Assembly (NCBI GenBank): GCA_014904845.1
Contig: MU119516.1
Coordinates: 1-57,073, forward strand
Source: Acephala macrosclerotiorum
Lineage: Eukaryota > Ascomycota > Leotiomycetes > Helotiales > Mollisiaceae
Reading direction: 5' to 3'
DNA length: 57,073 bases
In this document: in pieces, positions 33,573 to 45,689 of the stretch
Numbering within the stretch: the stretch's first letter is position 1
Layout of the letters: the number at the start of each line of letters is the position of its first letter
Translations under genes and position numbers: made by a program
The notes under the pieces: model-generated
Database searches by the model: none
The model's input: the letters and a program-made list of their open reading frames with translations, nothing else
What the model was told of the DNA's origin: nothing

Positions 33573-33831
33573 TTAATAAAACGATATCAAAAAATAAATT
33601 GTTTCAATAAACTTTACTAAAAATTGTTTATATGCGATTTGTATATTTTGTTTTTTATTATTATTAAAAAAAAATTTAAACTATTAAAAATCGAAAATTA
33701 AAAATTAATTAATGAAAATTTCTTATTTTGATTATATTATTCGAAATTAAATAATTTAATTATAAAATTGTGAAATTATAAAAAAGTATTAATTTATAAA
33801 AATTATATATTGAATTATTTAAAATAACTAA
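33573..33831 (+). mobile_element. Leader of the older retroelement copy, cut by the younger insertion
   Basis: Collinear with the leader of the younger element: TGTTTATATGCGATTTGTAT at 33625 matches the minus strand at 45637-45618 with one transition. The alignment runs up to 33831 and resumes at 45948, so the younger element inserted exactly here. No coding sequence. Confidence 0.8.
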
Positions 33832-34089
33832 TGTAGAAAAGCAATGGAGTACAAAGCAAAAAGGTCCAACCGTAGGTCAGTTCGTCTTAGTCAGTGGGCT
33901 AGACTCATTCGAAGTAATCCGTAATCCGTAAATCAATCAATCAATCAGTCAAAGTAGAAGTAGAAAGGGTTATTGATTAGTCTATAGTGAGCGAAAGCTC
34001 CTTATGTACTAGAAGACACGTAACCAGCACTGCCCTCGAAACTAGCTATTTACAAGGATTTTGAAGGGAGAGCATATAGCTTTACTACA
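33832..34089 (-). repeat. 3' LTR of the younger element
   Basis: 258 bp, same length as the other LTR, with 25 differences by my count, all transitions. Contains a short (ATCA)n run and the segment CTATAGTGAGCGAAAGCTCC, identical in both copies. Confidence 0.92.
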
Positions 34090-34104
34090 ATCGTCCTCCC
34101 ATAT
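34090..34104 (-). other. Polypurine tract candidate
   Basis: Read on the minus strand, ATATGGGAGGACGAT directly precedes the 3' LTR. A purine-rich GGGAGGA here is where plus-strand DNA synthesis of an LTR element is primed. Confidence 0.6.
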
Positions 34105-34173
34105 AACGAGCTCGTTCCGAGCCTCGAAGAAAAGAGCTAGAAAAAGAGAAAAGATCCGCTCTAAGCAAGGAAC

Positions 34174-37100
34174 TCAAAGCCCAAGATCTCTCAAATCATT
34201 GTCGTTCTCCTCTAAGAATCTGGCAACCTTTTCAATATCTCTGTCAGCGCTAAGCTTCTTTGCAGTCTGCTTTCCTTTCCCTTTAGAACTTAGTGGGGGG
34301 AAAGGGGGCAGACGAATCTCAGACTCAAACTCATCGTTAGAGATAATCAGATACTCTTGATTATCCTCTACAGGCGCTACCAATCTCTCAGCCTCGCATC
34401 TAAAAAAGGACTTATTGCCAGGAAACATCTCTATTTCTCTCATCTCAAGATATTGAAAGGCTAGCTTGATTTGAGTTACAGCTTGTTTTTGCCAATGAGT
34501 GTGCAAATGTCTATTACTAGACGAGTTCTAGTAGTCTAACCATTGAGAAATCTCATATCGGACGGCAGGGTGGTTTAAAGGTTTCGCGCAGTAGATTATA
34601 TCGAATATTGCGTCGACCTCTTCAAGTTGAACACTATCGAAAAAGGATTCGTCGTCAGGAAGTTCTTGAAATCGATTCTCGGAGGGAGCTCGAAACTTGT
34701 CATAAACTTCTTTGAGTTTTTCGTAGGTAGTATCGCCGATGATTCTTCCGCCAGTACCAACAAGTACCAAACTCACGGGGAGTGAAGTAAAAGGACTAGG
34801 ATTCTTGGGATTCTCGGCGTATTTTCGGCCGATAAAAGTCCCTGTTTTGTAGACGTGCAATTCCAATTCCTGAGGTTCCTTTTCTACAATGCTTGATTGA
34901 GTCTACTTCAAGAGATCTCCAACTAAAGTCCGACCCTCAGTACTAGAAGAGAGATCTATCCAAGTAGTTCTTTTAGAGAATCGGGACAATCAATTCATCG
35001 TCTTTCTATGGTCGTCGAACCGCGAATAAATCATTTGGAACTTGCTAGAAAGAAAAAGCTCAGCGCACAATAAGTCTGGGTCTTGGAACATATCCACTTC
35101 TCCTTCGTAGAAGAATTGGTCAACCTTGCCGTCTTAATAGAGTCTAATAGATTGAGAAAAAGCAACGAAGTAAAGAAAGTAGTCCCTGGAAAGTCGATAA
35201 AACAATAGCTACAATCTGGGGTTTGCTCACAAGAGTTGAACGATGAAAAAGAAGTACGTATTGTGCAGAAGAGAGAATTCGCTGGAAAAAGTTCATTGGT
35301 AGTAGAATTTCAGTATATCAATTTCTTTGAGAAGAAGCGACAAAATATTCTTTTCTTTTGTCTATTTGAAGAAATCTTGCAAAGTAAAGATTATCGCAAC
35401 CTTCAGATCAATAAACGGTTTGATCGAAGAGACAAGCGTAGGAACGACAAGAGCTCGCGAGGACTGGAATCGATCCTTCGTTAGCGTCTTCTACTTATAT
35501 TGAAAAATAGTAGAGATATCTATGAACTAAAAACGGGTATCAGAGTGGATCCAAGCGAGTCGAAAACTCTTCTTCTTAGCGCACAACTCATAAATTTTGG
35601 ATAATCGTGCCTTTATAACTTCAACCTGTCCTCTGTCGTTTTCAAGGTGCAAGTCGAGATTCTCGTAAAGCGTTATGCAATGAACTCGACAAGATTGCTC
35701 AATGAACAGGTACTTGTAAGTATTGTGAACAGCACTTAGAACTTTAATGCGATTAGCGAAGCTCAAAGTGTCAAAGAAAGCAATGTTTGATTTCCAGGCA
35801 CCGCTCATATTGTACGCGCAATCAATTATCGGGCGTATGTTATTTGATCGGGGCTCGCGAGCTGGCTGGAATAGAGTAGTACTAGATTGCGATAGAGTGG
35901 CAATAGTCTTATGTTTCTTTGGCGTAGGCGTAGACATATTGTAGTATTTCTTATCATTGGCAGTAGATCTTTTGGGTCTGATTGGCGTGGAGGTCGAAGC
36001 GGAGGGAAGAGCGGATCGAAGAGCTCGAGGGGTTTGAGGGATCTGAAGAGGCAGGGGGTTTTGCACGGAAGGGCCAGCAACAGTGATATTATTATTGTCG
36101 TTATCGCTATCGTCGTCGTTATCGCCAGTTAACGGAGCTGTCTGGGGAAGTGAGGTGTTGGCGTTAGTAGCTTCTTGAGACTTGACGCCTCGAATGCTTA
36201 TACTACTAATAGCGACGACCGGCCATTCTCTAGGCTTATCTGCAAAGATCGGGAAAAGTTCTCCAGTATATTCTCTAGCTATTAAGAGTTCGTAGGAGTA
36301 GAAGGTAAAACGCAGTTCTTTTAAGTCTGCTTTATTCAAGTTTGTAATCATCAGATCGTCGCTCGCATTCTTCAAGTATATTAATACCTTCTTGCAATCG
36401 ATAGGTCGAAAAAGTGTTCTTATGAATGGCGTACTGCAGGCTTTGTTTCTTTCGATGATAACTATATTAATGACCCTAATGATTTCGCGAGGCGCAAAAC
36501 GCTTCATACGGAACATTTACTCGAGTTCTTGGTATATATACTTGCCGTAAAATCTATTAATGGGACCTTCGATGAATTGTCGAAATACTTGAGCTCGAGA
36601 AGAAGTTTCCTGATTGTGACGCTCAAACACACTATTAAAAGTCTTAATTAGACTAGATCGAGTTTACTAGAGCGCGGCACGCGATTTCTCAACCTTGCTC
36701 ATTTTAGAGAGAAAGTCTTTGCTCAAGGCTATATACTGTTCCAAGATTTTCCCAGAAAATCCCAAGGTAATACCATCTTTAACTCTCTTTTTCTATCTAA
36801 TTAAAACTTCTTCTACTACGTCCTTGATTTTCATGAGTTCATTATTAATATCATTGATCGCAGCTGCTTTCTCTTCAAATAGCAATCTGCTAATAGTCTC
36901 CTATAAATCATCGAGATCGCGTTGCACGATCTGTACAAGCGCATTATAATCATTTTCGCTTCGTTCTCTGTGCGCGAGGCTCGTGTTTTCGAGGTTTAAT
37001 GAAGCATTTCCTTGAGATATAATAGTAATATCGCAAGAGTTTCGAGAGTAAGGACTGGAGTTGTAAGATTTGCGCGTAGAAAAGCAATATGATAAATTGA

Positions 37101-37190
37101 TCGGATTTTGAAGGTGAGGAACGCGTAAATTTGAAGAGAAGAGATCTACTAATGAAATCGAAGGGAGTTATGAGTTCTTATGCTTGTAAA
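34174..37190 (-). pseudogene. Additional ~1,000-codon ORF of the retroelement, unknown family
   Basis: Open pieces 36516-35527 (329 aa), 34866-34528 and 34506-34174 share one frame. I read the same frame continuously between them and upstream to about 37190. Interruptions are TAG/TAA where Gln fits (for example 36519-36517, 35529-35527, 34527-34525) plus a few TGA at Trp/Arg positions, so one protein of roughly 1,000 residues is implied. Visible traits: a Ser/Asn-rich N-terminus, a long helical acidic/basic segment (about 36.95-36.6 kb), a conserved-looking central part, an Asp/Asn linker (near 36.1 kb), a Lys-rich TPKKHK site, and a hydrophilic C-terminus. I see no signal peptide, clear membrane helix, zinc finger, chromodomain or catalytic signature. 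It is not a second copy of gag or pol. Its start is unresolved. Confidence 0.7.
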
Positions 37191-38032
37191 GAGATTACAC
37201 AAGAAAGGCAAACAAATATCCTTGCGTTTTGAATAATTGAAAGTTGCGAAGTTTGTTTGTTTTTACAAGGAAAGTTTTTAGAGTATACCGATGCATATGA
37301 TTGAAATGCCGTAGTACTAATCCCGAATAGGAAATTTTGAAGGTTTTAAGTAAACAGTTTTATGCTGATTTCTTATGAAACGTATTAAATGAATCTTGAA
37401 AGGAAAGAAATGGGAGAAGCAAGTGTCTGTAAATCGTTTTTATAGAGAAAACGTATGTAGGTTCTTAAAGAGAATCGTCGTAAAGTGCTCAAGTGAATAA
37501 AGTATGTTCGATTGATAGAATTGCTTGCATGTAAAGTAATACAAATTAGAACTTTAAAGAAATGAGAAAAAAAATGAATAATATTGAAAAGAAGCTATAG
37601 TCCTTGAGTTGGCGTGAGATTGAGGAGTTGTAATTGAAGAGTTTTGAGAAAGAGAAAAAAGAGGATTAAAGAAAGTTTTTCTATAAATCATAGTAAGTAT
37701 TGTATTAACGAACGTTTGTGCAGTTTAAATGTAGCCAGATGTAGTCGAAATGCATCTAAATGTATCGAGATATGTTTGGAAATGCTCGGATATATTGGAG
37801 AATGTTCTCTATAAATCCCAAAGACCAGGATTTTTTAGAATTTTCTAAAGAAAAAAAGAGTAGTATAATCTCGTTTTTCTATATAATAGAGCCGTCCCGA
37901 CTACAATAAGAAAAAAGTAGGGCTTCCGAAGCGTGAATAAAGTCTACTAAAATAAGCAGAAGCATTCTGAAAAAGATCGGCAAAAAAGTAGGACTGCTGT
38001 GAATAGAAAAAGAGAGAATGGTTCTTTTTCGA
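37191..38032 (-). other. Non-coding spacer between integrase and the extra ORF
   Basis: No long frame on either strand. It contains short degenerate repeats (AAATGTAGCCAGATGTAG, AAATGCATCTAAATGTATC style units near 37,730-37,790). It is retained in the older copy (for example ACAAACGTTTATTAATACAA at 53570 matching the minus strand at 37719-37700), so it belongs to the element. It could hold a promoter or splice acceptor for the extra ORF; this is inference. Confidence 0.5.
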
Positions 38033-41000
38033 TTAGGAAATCGCTATTGTCTCGAAGTTTAACGAGTTCTTTTCATCTATCCAGTCTTCAAAGAACCGTA
38101 TGTATTTGTTTCTCTCGACCTCGCTGAGTTCAAGAACACGAACCACAATTCCAGTTCTTTTCTCAATTTTTTGAGTACTTTGCCTATCACGAAATTCCCT
38201 AGTCGCCTCTTCTTCTGCATCTGCATCCTTATTATCGTTGAAGTCAACGGACTCAATAGCATCCTCGTTCTCGCCATTGTCCAAGGAATCCTAGTATCCA
38301 TTTCTTTTAACGAACTTCTTCAAGCGATTCCCAGCATATGACCTTCGAATTGCCGTCCCGTTTACTTTTTCGAGCAGATAACTCCTTTTCAATTGATTTG
38401 CTTAATGAATTCGATATAGACCCAACTACCTGTACAATAGCTTAGTATTCTTAAACATGTCCTGATCAATAAGCTTAATATCATATGCCAAAACGAAGTC
38501 CCCTTCTCGAATTGGTTCTTTTCGTATTTAGTGATAAACGTCGAAGTATGCTTGGCCTTGCTTGCGACTGCGCTCTTTCTTCAGTCTCGATTCTTCCATG
38601 TCCTCGTTTCGCATTTCAATCTGCCTGGTTCTCAGCTTAAGAAGCTCCGCTCGATCATGTACTTCGTTCTAGCCGAGAGTCCTCTAAGTGGGGAATCGGG
38701 TCTCAACAAGTAAAACAGCTTCTCTGCCATAGACTATATAGAATGGCGTGCACTCAATTAGTCTATGAATGGTCGTTCGATCCGCAAAAAGGACAATTGG
38801 TAGGTGTTTTAACCAGCTTTTCTTGCCTTTTTTTATCAAAGCAATCAATGCGACAATAATAGGCTGATATCCTCGCTCAATTATCCCGTTTGCTTTCGAA
38901 TTGTATGCGAAAATAGTAGTTCGCTTGATTCCGAGCCTGTTCAATTTCTTGATAATAGCTCCCTTGAATTCGAGCCCTTCGTCCAATCTTATATAATCGA
39001 AAACGCCGTGCCTGCAAATGATATCATTGTAGATGAACTTGGCAATCTTTTTAGAAGTCGGATTCTTTATTAATTTGGCCTCAATTCAATCGAAAAAGTC
39101 ATCTCGTGCCACAACCAAACTATCGAACATTCTACATTGCGAGAACTTAACCACATCTATTCCAATGCAATGGAATAACGGAACCACTCTCTGGGGGTAC
39201 AGAGCTTCCTCGTGTCTCTTCTTGCTTTTGTGCTGACAATCGCTACAACTTGCTACAAAATCCCGAACGTCTTCGTAGCACCCCTCCCAATAGTATCGAC
39301 TAGCCACTCGATAGTAAGTGCTCTCCCTTCCAGCATATCCGGACTTATCATATAGTTCAATCATGACTATTATACGCTGTTCTAAGTCGTCTAAAACAAG
39401 TCGAGATAAGTAGGACTTAATAGTATTCTTTCATAGCATCTTGTCTCGAACGCTGTAATCGACGGATTCTCGGATTAATTTGCGGAATTCCACTCTCGAA
39501 AGCCATTCTGGTCGTTTTAGAGTTGTCAAATACCAAGCAATATCTTGAGAATAGTTCGAATAGTTGTCATCAAGAGAAAAGATGGCATTGTTGTCGTTAT
39601 CATTATCCAATGGTTCATTGATCTTAGAAGGAGCGGTTGATGCGGCGCATGCGGAAAATGCGGCCGATGTCGGAGGTTAAAAGCCAAAAACACCAGGTTT
39701 GAAGGAATTCCCCCAAACTTGGCCTAACAATTCAGGCAAACATCCCCGTTTCACGTGCCTACTTTCAATCACAAACAGTCTACCCTCAACCTTTCGACTA
39801 GTTTTGCGTTCTCTGGTCGAGATTGGAGCTATTCTAACGCAATCAAGCTCGATTGCAATAAACTCATCGATATTTGTCCCTTCCTCTGAGTTGTCGTCCT
39901 CTATTCGCAGTCTTCTAGATAATCCGTCTACAGCAGTATAAGTACTTCCTCTAATATGCTTGACTTCGAAATCGAACAATCGTATCCAAGCGAACCAGCG
40001 AGTAACTAGAGCGCCAGGAAGATCTGTTGCTACTCGATTCAATTAAGCGACGAGCGTATTGGCGTCCGTCTCAAGGATAAAGTGAACGCTATATAGCCAA
40101 GACCGTAACTTGCGAAGGCACTTTAAAACTCCTCGATATTCTCTCTTTGTCGCATTATAGTTTCGCTCAATAGCATTCTAGAGTCTTGACTCGTATCGAG
40201 CTACTCGTTTCTGTCCTTTGTCGTTATACTGGTCGAGTGTCCCTCCATACTTTTACTGACTAGTATCAACACTTAGAATGATCATTCCCCATCCATCTAC
40301 AGGATCGTAATGGATTTTGCAAAGCACTAAAATCGTCGTAAGTTTGTCTTATAGAAGCACTATAGCGACTTTCTACTCTTTTCCCTATTCGAAGGGTTCG
40401 TCCTTTCTAGTCAATCGATATAACGACTCGGTGATAATACCAAAATATTGAATCCATATCCTGTAATAGACACAAATCCCAATGAAAACTTTGACTTCAG
40501 AGACATTATTACATCTAGTCTATCCTAGAATCTTGATGACCTTTGCACTTTCAAGGGAACGCCCTCTAGAACTGCAGATGAAACCAATAATAACCATTTC
40601 GTTCTAATAGAATTATGATTTGGGCCCTATGCAGGCTTGAGCTTTCTCGATTCGGTCCAACGTTCTATCCAGGTTTTGAATGTGTTCAAAGACGAATCGG
40701 CGAATCCCTGGAAGTGCCAGCTCGTTGTCGTAGTCCGTATAAAGTCCCTTGACTCTTACGTCATCCAGGAATAGTATCGCGACTCTGGGAAACACGTCTT
40801 CTAGAATTGTTATAATGACTCGAACGAATTGAACTACAGAGTTAGTTGCTCCTTGAGGCGGTGTTGTCATTCGCAGAAGTTCTAGTGGGGTCATAAAAGC
40901 AGTCATATCTCTACTTCGAACGTTTAGCGTGAGTTGATCGTATCCAGAAAAGAAGTCTATCAAAGAAGCGCAAAAGTATCTAGCAAACTCCTCAGAAAAT

Positions 41001-42090
41001 TCATCCACGGAAAAAAGTATATTGGCGTCTCTTAAAGTAATCGAGTTCATCTTCATAATCGCGTTGATCAATCGGTAAGTCCCAGCGGCCTTTTTCGCGA
41101 CCAGAAACCATGGGTTCCGATAAGGGCCATCGCTTTTTTCGAGTACTCCGCGATCGAGTTATTCTTAAAGCATCTTTGCTACAATCGGAAACAAGGCCTT
41201 AAAGTAGTGAAAGCTCTTTTCTTGCCACGCCGTGTACTGAATTGTCTTGATGCGAACAAGCGGGCTGATATTTTTATAGATCTTAAAGACCTCTTTCCAA
41301 TCAAATGCTATTGCCCTTTTACAGTTGAGTATCATTTCATTGAACATTTCCCTTTCAGATTCCTATAGCCAGTCCTCGATAAGCAGAGATATTAATCGCT
41401 CAAAAGTAAACCGTAATCCTTTTAATATCGAGGCAATTCGCGATAGTAAGTATCTTACATACTTCCTAGTGTGCTCTTAAAGTATTTCTCGCGCCTTGGA
41501 TCGTTCGAACCAGTTTTTCCGTCCTCTAGAAGCCTCCCCAGTTCCATCGGTTAAATCGATAGGTCGTACCTTTCTAGACTTGGGTTTATATGCCGTGTTG
41601 ACGTCTATATTGAATGGTCCTAGGTTGGGATTGTCCAGCGACAAGGCTATTCTCTCCATTCGAGTCTCTCTCTCGCTTCTATGCTCGAAAATCCTTCGAC
41701 TTCGTTCTTCTTCAGTAAAATAAAGTGACTGGCGCTTCGCACCGTTCTTCAGATATTCTCTTATAACGTCCACGTCTGGGAACAGCAATACTATTATAGA
41801 AAGATACTCTTTCGCTTCCTCGTCGAAAACCCTCTCATTCAAAATCTCGTTTGCTTTCTCTCTATCAAAAGAAAAAAACGTCTTATAGAAAATCGAAAGG
41901 AATAATCTCGTTTCTTGTATTGTTTCATTTGTGTCTCTCTTTGAACTAATAGCGCTTGCTTCAATCGTGCTTGTCTTACATAAAGTGATATTAAAAGTAT
42001 TTAGTAAAAAATCAAGAATAGAAGGAAATTCGTTAAAGTGTGAAAACCGTCCGCGAGCTCTAGCGCTGTACTGTCCTTCAACAGCACCAG
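38033..42090 (-). pseudogene. Pol: reverse transcriptase, RNase H, integrase
   Basis: Pieces 41842-41477, 41347-41165, 41071-40613, 40042-39677, 39364-39086, 38986-38684 and 38284-38033 all share one frame, one step (-1) away from gag-protease. RT is recognised by VAKKAAGTYRLINA, the DFFSGYDQ block and FLDD, an unusual first residue for the YxDD box. RNase H follows with an NYNATKREYRG-type segment and an RWFAWIRLFDFEVKHIRG strand. Integrase has the zinc-binding end ASCSDCQHKSKK and the DDE triad in GIDVV, RLDEGLEF and NGIIERGY. A C-terminal acidic region ends the frame. Stops between pieces are mostly TAG/TAA; one TGA near 39088 replaces an expected Trp. No chromodomain is seen. Inactive. 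Confidence 0.85.
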
Positions 42091-42093
42091 TAC

Positions 42094-45000
42094 TTAGTTT
42101 CCCGCGTTGTATTCTTCCTCCGATGCCTCTTCGACCCGAGGGTACATGCGAACATGGCAGTTTCTAGTGGCTTGGCGCAAGTAAGTTTTCAAGGGAAGAA
42201 CAATCATGATCGTGCAAATAGAGCTGGGATCTTTGAGGTCTCGAAACACGCCATCCCACGAACCATCATCTCTATATTCAATTTGCATCTTTATTGCAGC
42301 GACGAATAATTGTCCCAAAAGGATCTTCTTTGCACTATCTACAAGGAAAAAAGAGATCTCACATTTGACTCCGTGCTCAATCTCTACTTTCATGATCGCT
42401 ACTCCGGCGAATTCGAAGTTCTGTCCAATAGCAATAAACAGCTGGAAATCTTCGACGTTTGCAATAGTACTGCCGAGGTCTCGAGCTATGTGCGTAGGAG
42501 CAATGCAACACTCTGCCCCAGTATCTAGCATTCCGCATTCTCCGCTCGAACCAATTGGTCCAGACAGGTTGAAGTATAGTTTAGAAGCAACGACAATATG
42601 CCTTCTTTTAATCAATGACAAGAAATCGGTCCCCACGAGATTAACTCCGAGTATTACAGGGTTCCCAGTGATAGAAGCAGATTGACTCGTCTCTTCAAAC
42701 ATTCTATAGAAGCTCTGAGAAAGCTGTTTCATAGGATCAACGGCTCCTAGCATTTCTCTTGCTACAGCGGTCCTAGCATCTATTAGAATCAAATAATGAG
42801 CGTTGTTTCTTCGCTATTGATTAGCAATCACTATAGCAAGGTTCGGTGTTTTCAAAGCATTAGTGATCATTTTCATTCCCTTTTAGATTCTTGGGAGCGA
42901 CGCTATACTCTTAAAGAGTCTTCGCAGTAAAACTTCGTTAGTAGAGTCATTACTTCTAGCGTCGGACTGTTGTCTCAAGGTCTCATCTTCTGATTGATCC
43001 ACGTCCATTTCTTCTCGTTCTTCGTTCTGAGCGCCTTGTGAGGTTTGTCGTTGCGATCCGGCCTTTAAGTACTTTTTTTTTGCTTTTACTCTTCGCCGAA
43101 AGTTTTCTCGTGCACTTTGAATTTTGCTTCTCGATTTGCTCGTCGTTACCGTGTTTATCGTTACCGTATTTACCGGCAATTCTTCGTAGAACTCATCAAT
43201 AGTCGCTCTACTAAAGCTTTGAACGTTGACATTGTTACCGTTGAAAGTGTGCAACGATAAGTTCGATTCTCTCAAGATTTCTTTATTGGCGCTAGTTTTA
43301 CTCTTTTCTTAAGCAGTAAACTGAACAGATTCTTAGATTCTCTGTGCATTCCCAGGGCGTTTATCGAGATCGTAATCAAAAAGTCCTTTAGTTACCTGTT
43401 TTATAATCTGATCATACTAGCGTCGATTATTCCTAAGCGTAAACGATCGCGAAGATCGGTCACGGCTCTAAGAATTATAATACTATTGACCGTTCTCTCG
43501 ATAGCAACACTCACGATTGACTAGCTTATCCATAAGTAGACAGCGATCCACGAAAAAGTGATCAACGAAAAGATCGACTTCTTCGTTCTTTGTTCGCCCG
43601 AAACACTTGAAGCAATATCGCTCGCCCTGCTGATCGTTGTATACAGCATTGGCCTTTATTGCATTCCCTTGAACGGTCGACGGCATGCCTTGCGAGGGCC
43701 CAGCCGACATTGAACCATATGAAGCTCCATGTCCGCCTCCTCCCATATTATTGTATCCCTCTCGTCCTCGGCTAAAGCTCCCTCCTCGTCCATATCCTCG
43801 TGAAAAAGCAAACTGGTTCTGATTCTAGTTTATAGAGGTTATAACGCTGTCCAGCTTTTGAGACATCTCTACAATATTAGCGTTTAAAGCGGTTTTCAGA
43901 TCGTTGAATAATACGGAGGAGAGAGAGAGCTTTTCCAGTTCTTTGACGAGATCGTCCATTTGGATTAAGGGTTTTAATACGGATATTTGTCGAGTTCTCT
44001 GGGTCTGGATAGTACATGGGATCGAAGATTGAGATTCGATATAGGTTTTCTCAGTAATTGCGTACATCCTTCGCTGAATCTCTTCTATGAGTAGCTCGAG
44101 TAAAACAAGGAGTAGCAAATCATTAGTTGCATTTAGAATCATTCTTTGCACTACGACATCCAAATGTTTTTATCGGACTTTCGAGTATTCTAGATCGTTG
44201 ATTTCATTGTATCGCCGCTTTTTCTTCTCATACTTATATGCGACAACCGCTTTCTCGTACATCTTATCGTAATTGTGAGTGAATATCTCTATTGGCTTAT
44301 AGTCGATTTCCCTAAAGATCCGTTCTTTAATATACATCGAGAGTCCTTTTATAAACTCGCGTCTTTGATATTATTTGTCCAGTTTATTTCGTTTGATCAG
44401 TTCTTTAAATACTCGATCGAATAGGTCCATGTACGTCTTTATCGCCAAAAGACCTTTCGTGGATTGGTCGATAATTCTATATAGAAACTCTATACTCACT
44501 CGATAGTACTCCCAATCGTATTCGCGAAATTCCTTCTTTAAAGCGTCGTAAAACTCTTTTTCCAAGTAGTTTTCGGTGCTGTACTCTGGCATAGACCGGA
44601 TTTGCTCTTTGTAAATCGGGCTAATATATCGCAAAAGCCGTATCCTCTTGGTTTCTAGGGTAACTCTGTAGTCTTCGCACATGTCGTCGTATTGTTCCAG
44701 AAAAGCCGTAACATTGTCTCTTTTGAACCAAAGTGCTCCAAGGGCTCCAGAGAGAGGCATTTGTAGTCCTAGTACGAGTATGTACTTCTCGAAGTCTTGC
44801 ATTTTTGAGGGACTGTTTTCGCTGTCTGTAGAAGATTTCTTAGAAGGGGTCGATGGCGTAATTAGAATAAGAGTATTTCTTGTTAAAAAGAGTGAACTTT
44901 GGCGCGAATAATTTGCTGATCCTAGTCTTTAAACTGAGAATTGGTTTAGTGATCTAGGAGTGCGAGTTTTCGGACTACTGTCTCTAAGTGAGATTCGTTT

Positions 45001-45438
45001 TGAGGATTGGTTTCTACTTATATCGTCTTCTCGTAGAATCCCTTTTGTTCCAGTCCTTGCCCGAAACTTCGCTCGTTTGTTCGTCCTAATAAAATATATT
45101 CTTCAAACAAGCACTTTCTTAGCCGGTTTCTCCCAGTTGAAGTCTCCTATCTCAGTCCTTTCCGTGTTGTTTTCTGAAATCCGAGGCTCATTCTAGCTCC
45201 ACTATTCCAACTTGGAAGCGATCACGAGCGATCCGCGAATTGCGGCTCCCAAAAGAGTTAAGATTAAGACATAGAACAATAAAACAATTTCACTTTTCAA
45301 CGCCACAATCTCTTTTCTTTTTCGCATTAAAGCTTTCTCTTTTATATTCCAATTTCCGCTGGGAATAAAACCAATTGCCGTGAGTAATCGCCGCGAGTTC
45401 CTCCTTTTCTTTCCTATATTCGCTTTAATGCCAGTCAT
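42094..45438 (-). pseudogene. Gag-protease polyprotein
   Basis: Pieces starting at 45438, 44802, 44163, 43746, 43275 and 42792 share one frame (about 1,115 codons). The first segment is basic and then hydrophobic. The central part (44802-44371) is the helical capsid-like region with LWFKRDNVTAFLEQYDDMC. A Gly-rich segment (near 43.75-43.8 kb) precedes a Cys/His cluster, CFKC...DHFFVDRC, that resembles but does not match the usual C-x2-C-x4-H-x4-C zinc knuckle. The protease (42792-42094) has the active-site motif LDTGAECCI and a later ILLGQLFVAA strand. Stops separating pieces are TAG or TAA at positions where Gln fits, such as the codon after LDK near 44371. Protease lies in the gag frame here, with RT in another frame. 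Confidence 0.8.
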
Positions 45439-45671
45439 CTCGAGTAATTCAATACATAATCCTCATAAATCAATGTTTCTCTACAATTTCGCAATCTCGT
45501 AATCAAATCATTTAATCTCGAACAGTGCAATCAAAACAAGGAGTCCTCGTCAACTGACTTTCAGCCTCCGATTTCCAATAGTTTAAATTTCCCTTTAATA
45601 GCAATAAAAGACAGAATACACAAATCGCATATAAACAGTTCTTAGCGAGATCCACTAGAACAACTCATTTC

Positions 45672-45689
45672 CCGGCGTCGCTTTACTAA
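45672..45689 (-). other. Primer-binding-site candidate, degraded
   Basis: Directly after the 5' LTR the minus strand reads TTAGTAAAGCGACGCCGG. A tRNA primer site should begin TGG; TAG here would be TGG after a G-to-A change. The older copy also has A at these bases. Which tRNA is used cannot be told. Confidence 0.25.

Noticed and set aside
33920..33960. Short ATCA repeats suggestive of an array
   Set aside because: A simple run inside both LTRs; no spacers, so not a CRISPR array, and the genome is eukaryotic.
36695..36949. 84-aa hydrophobic plus-strand frame that might be a membrane protein
   Set aside because: Antisense of the helical part of the extra ORF; hydrophobicity comes from the mirror of Lys/Glu/Asp codons.
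42206..42685. 159-aa plus-strand frame inside the retroelement
   Set aside because: Antisense to the protease region.
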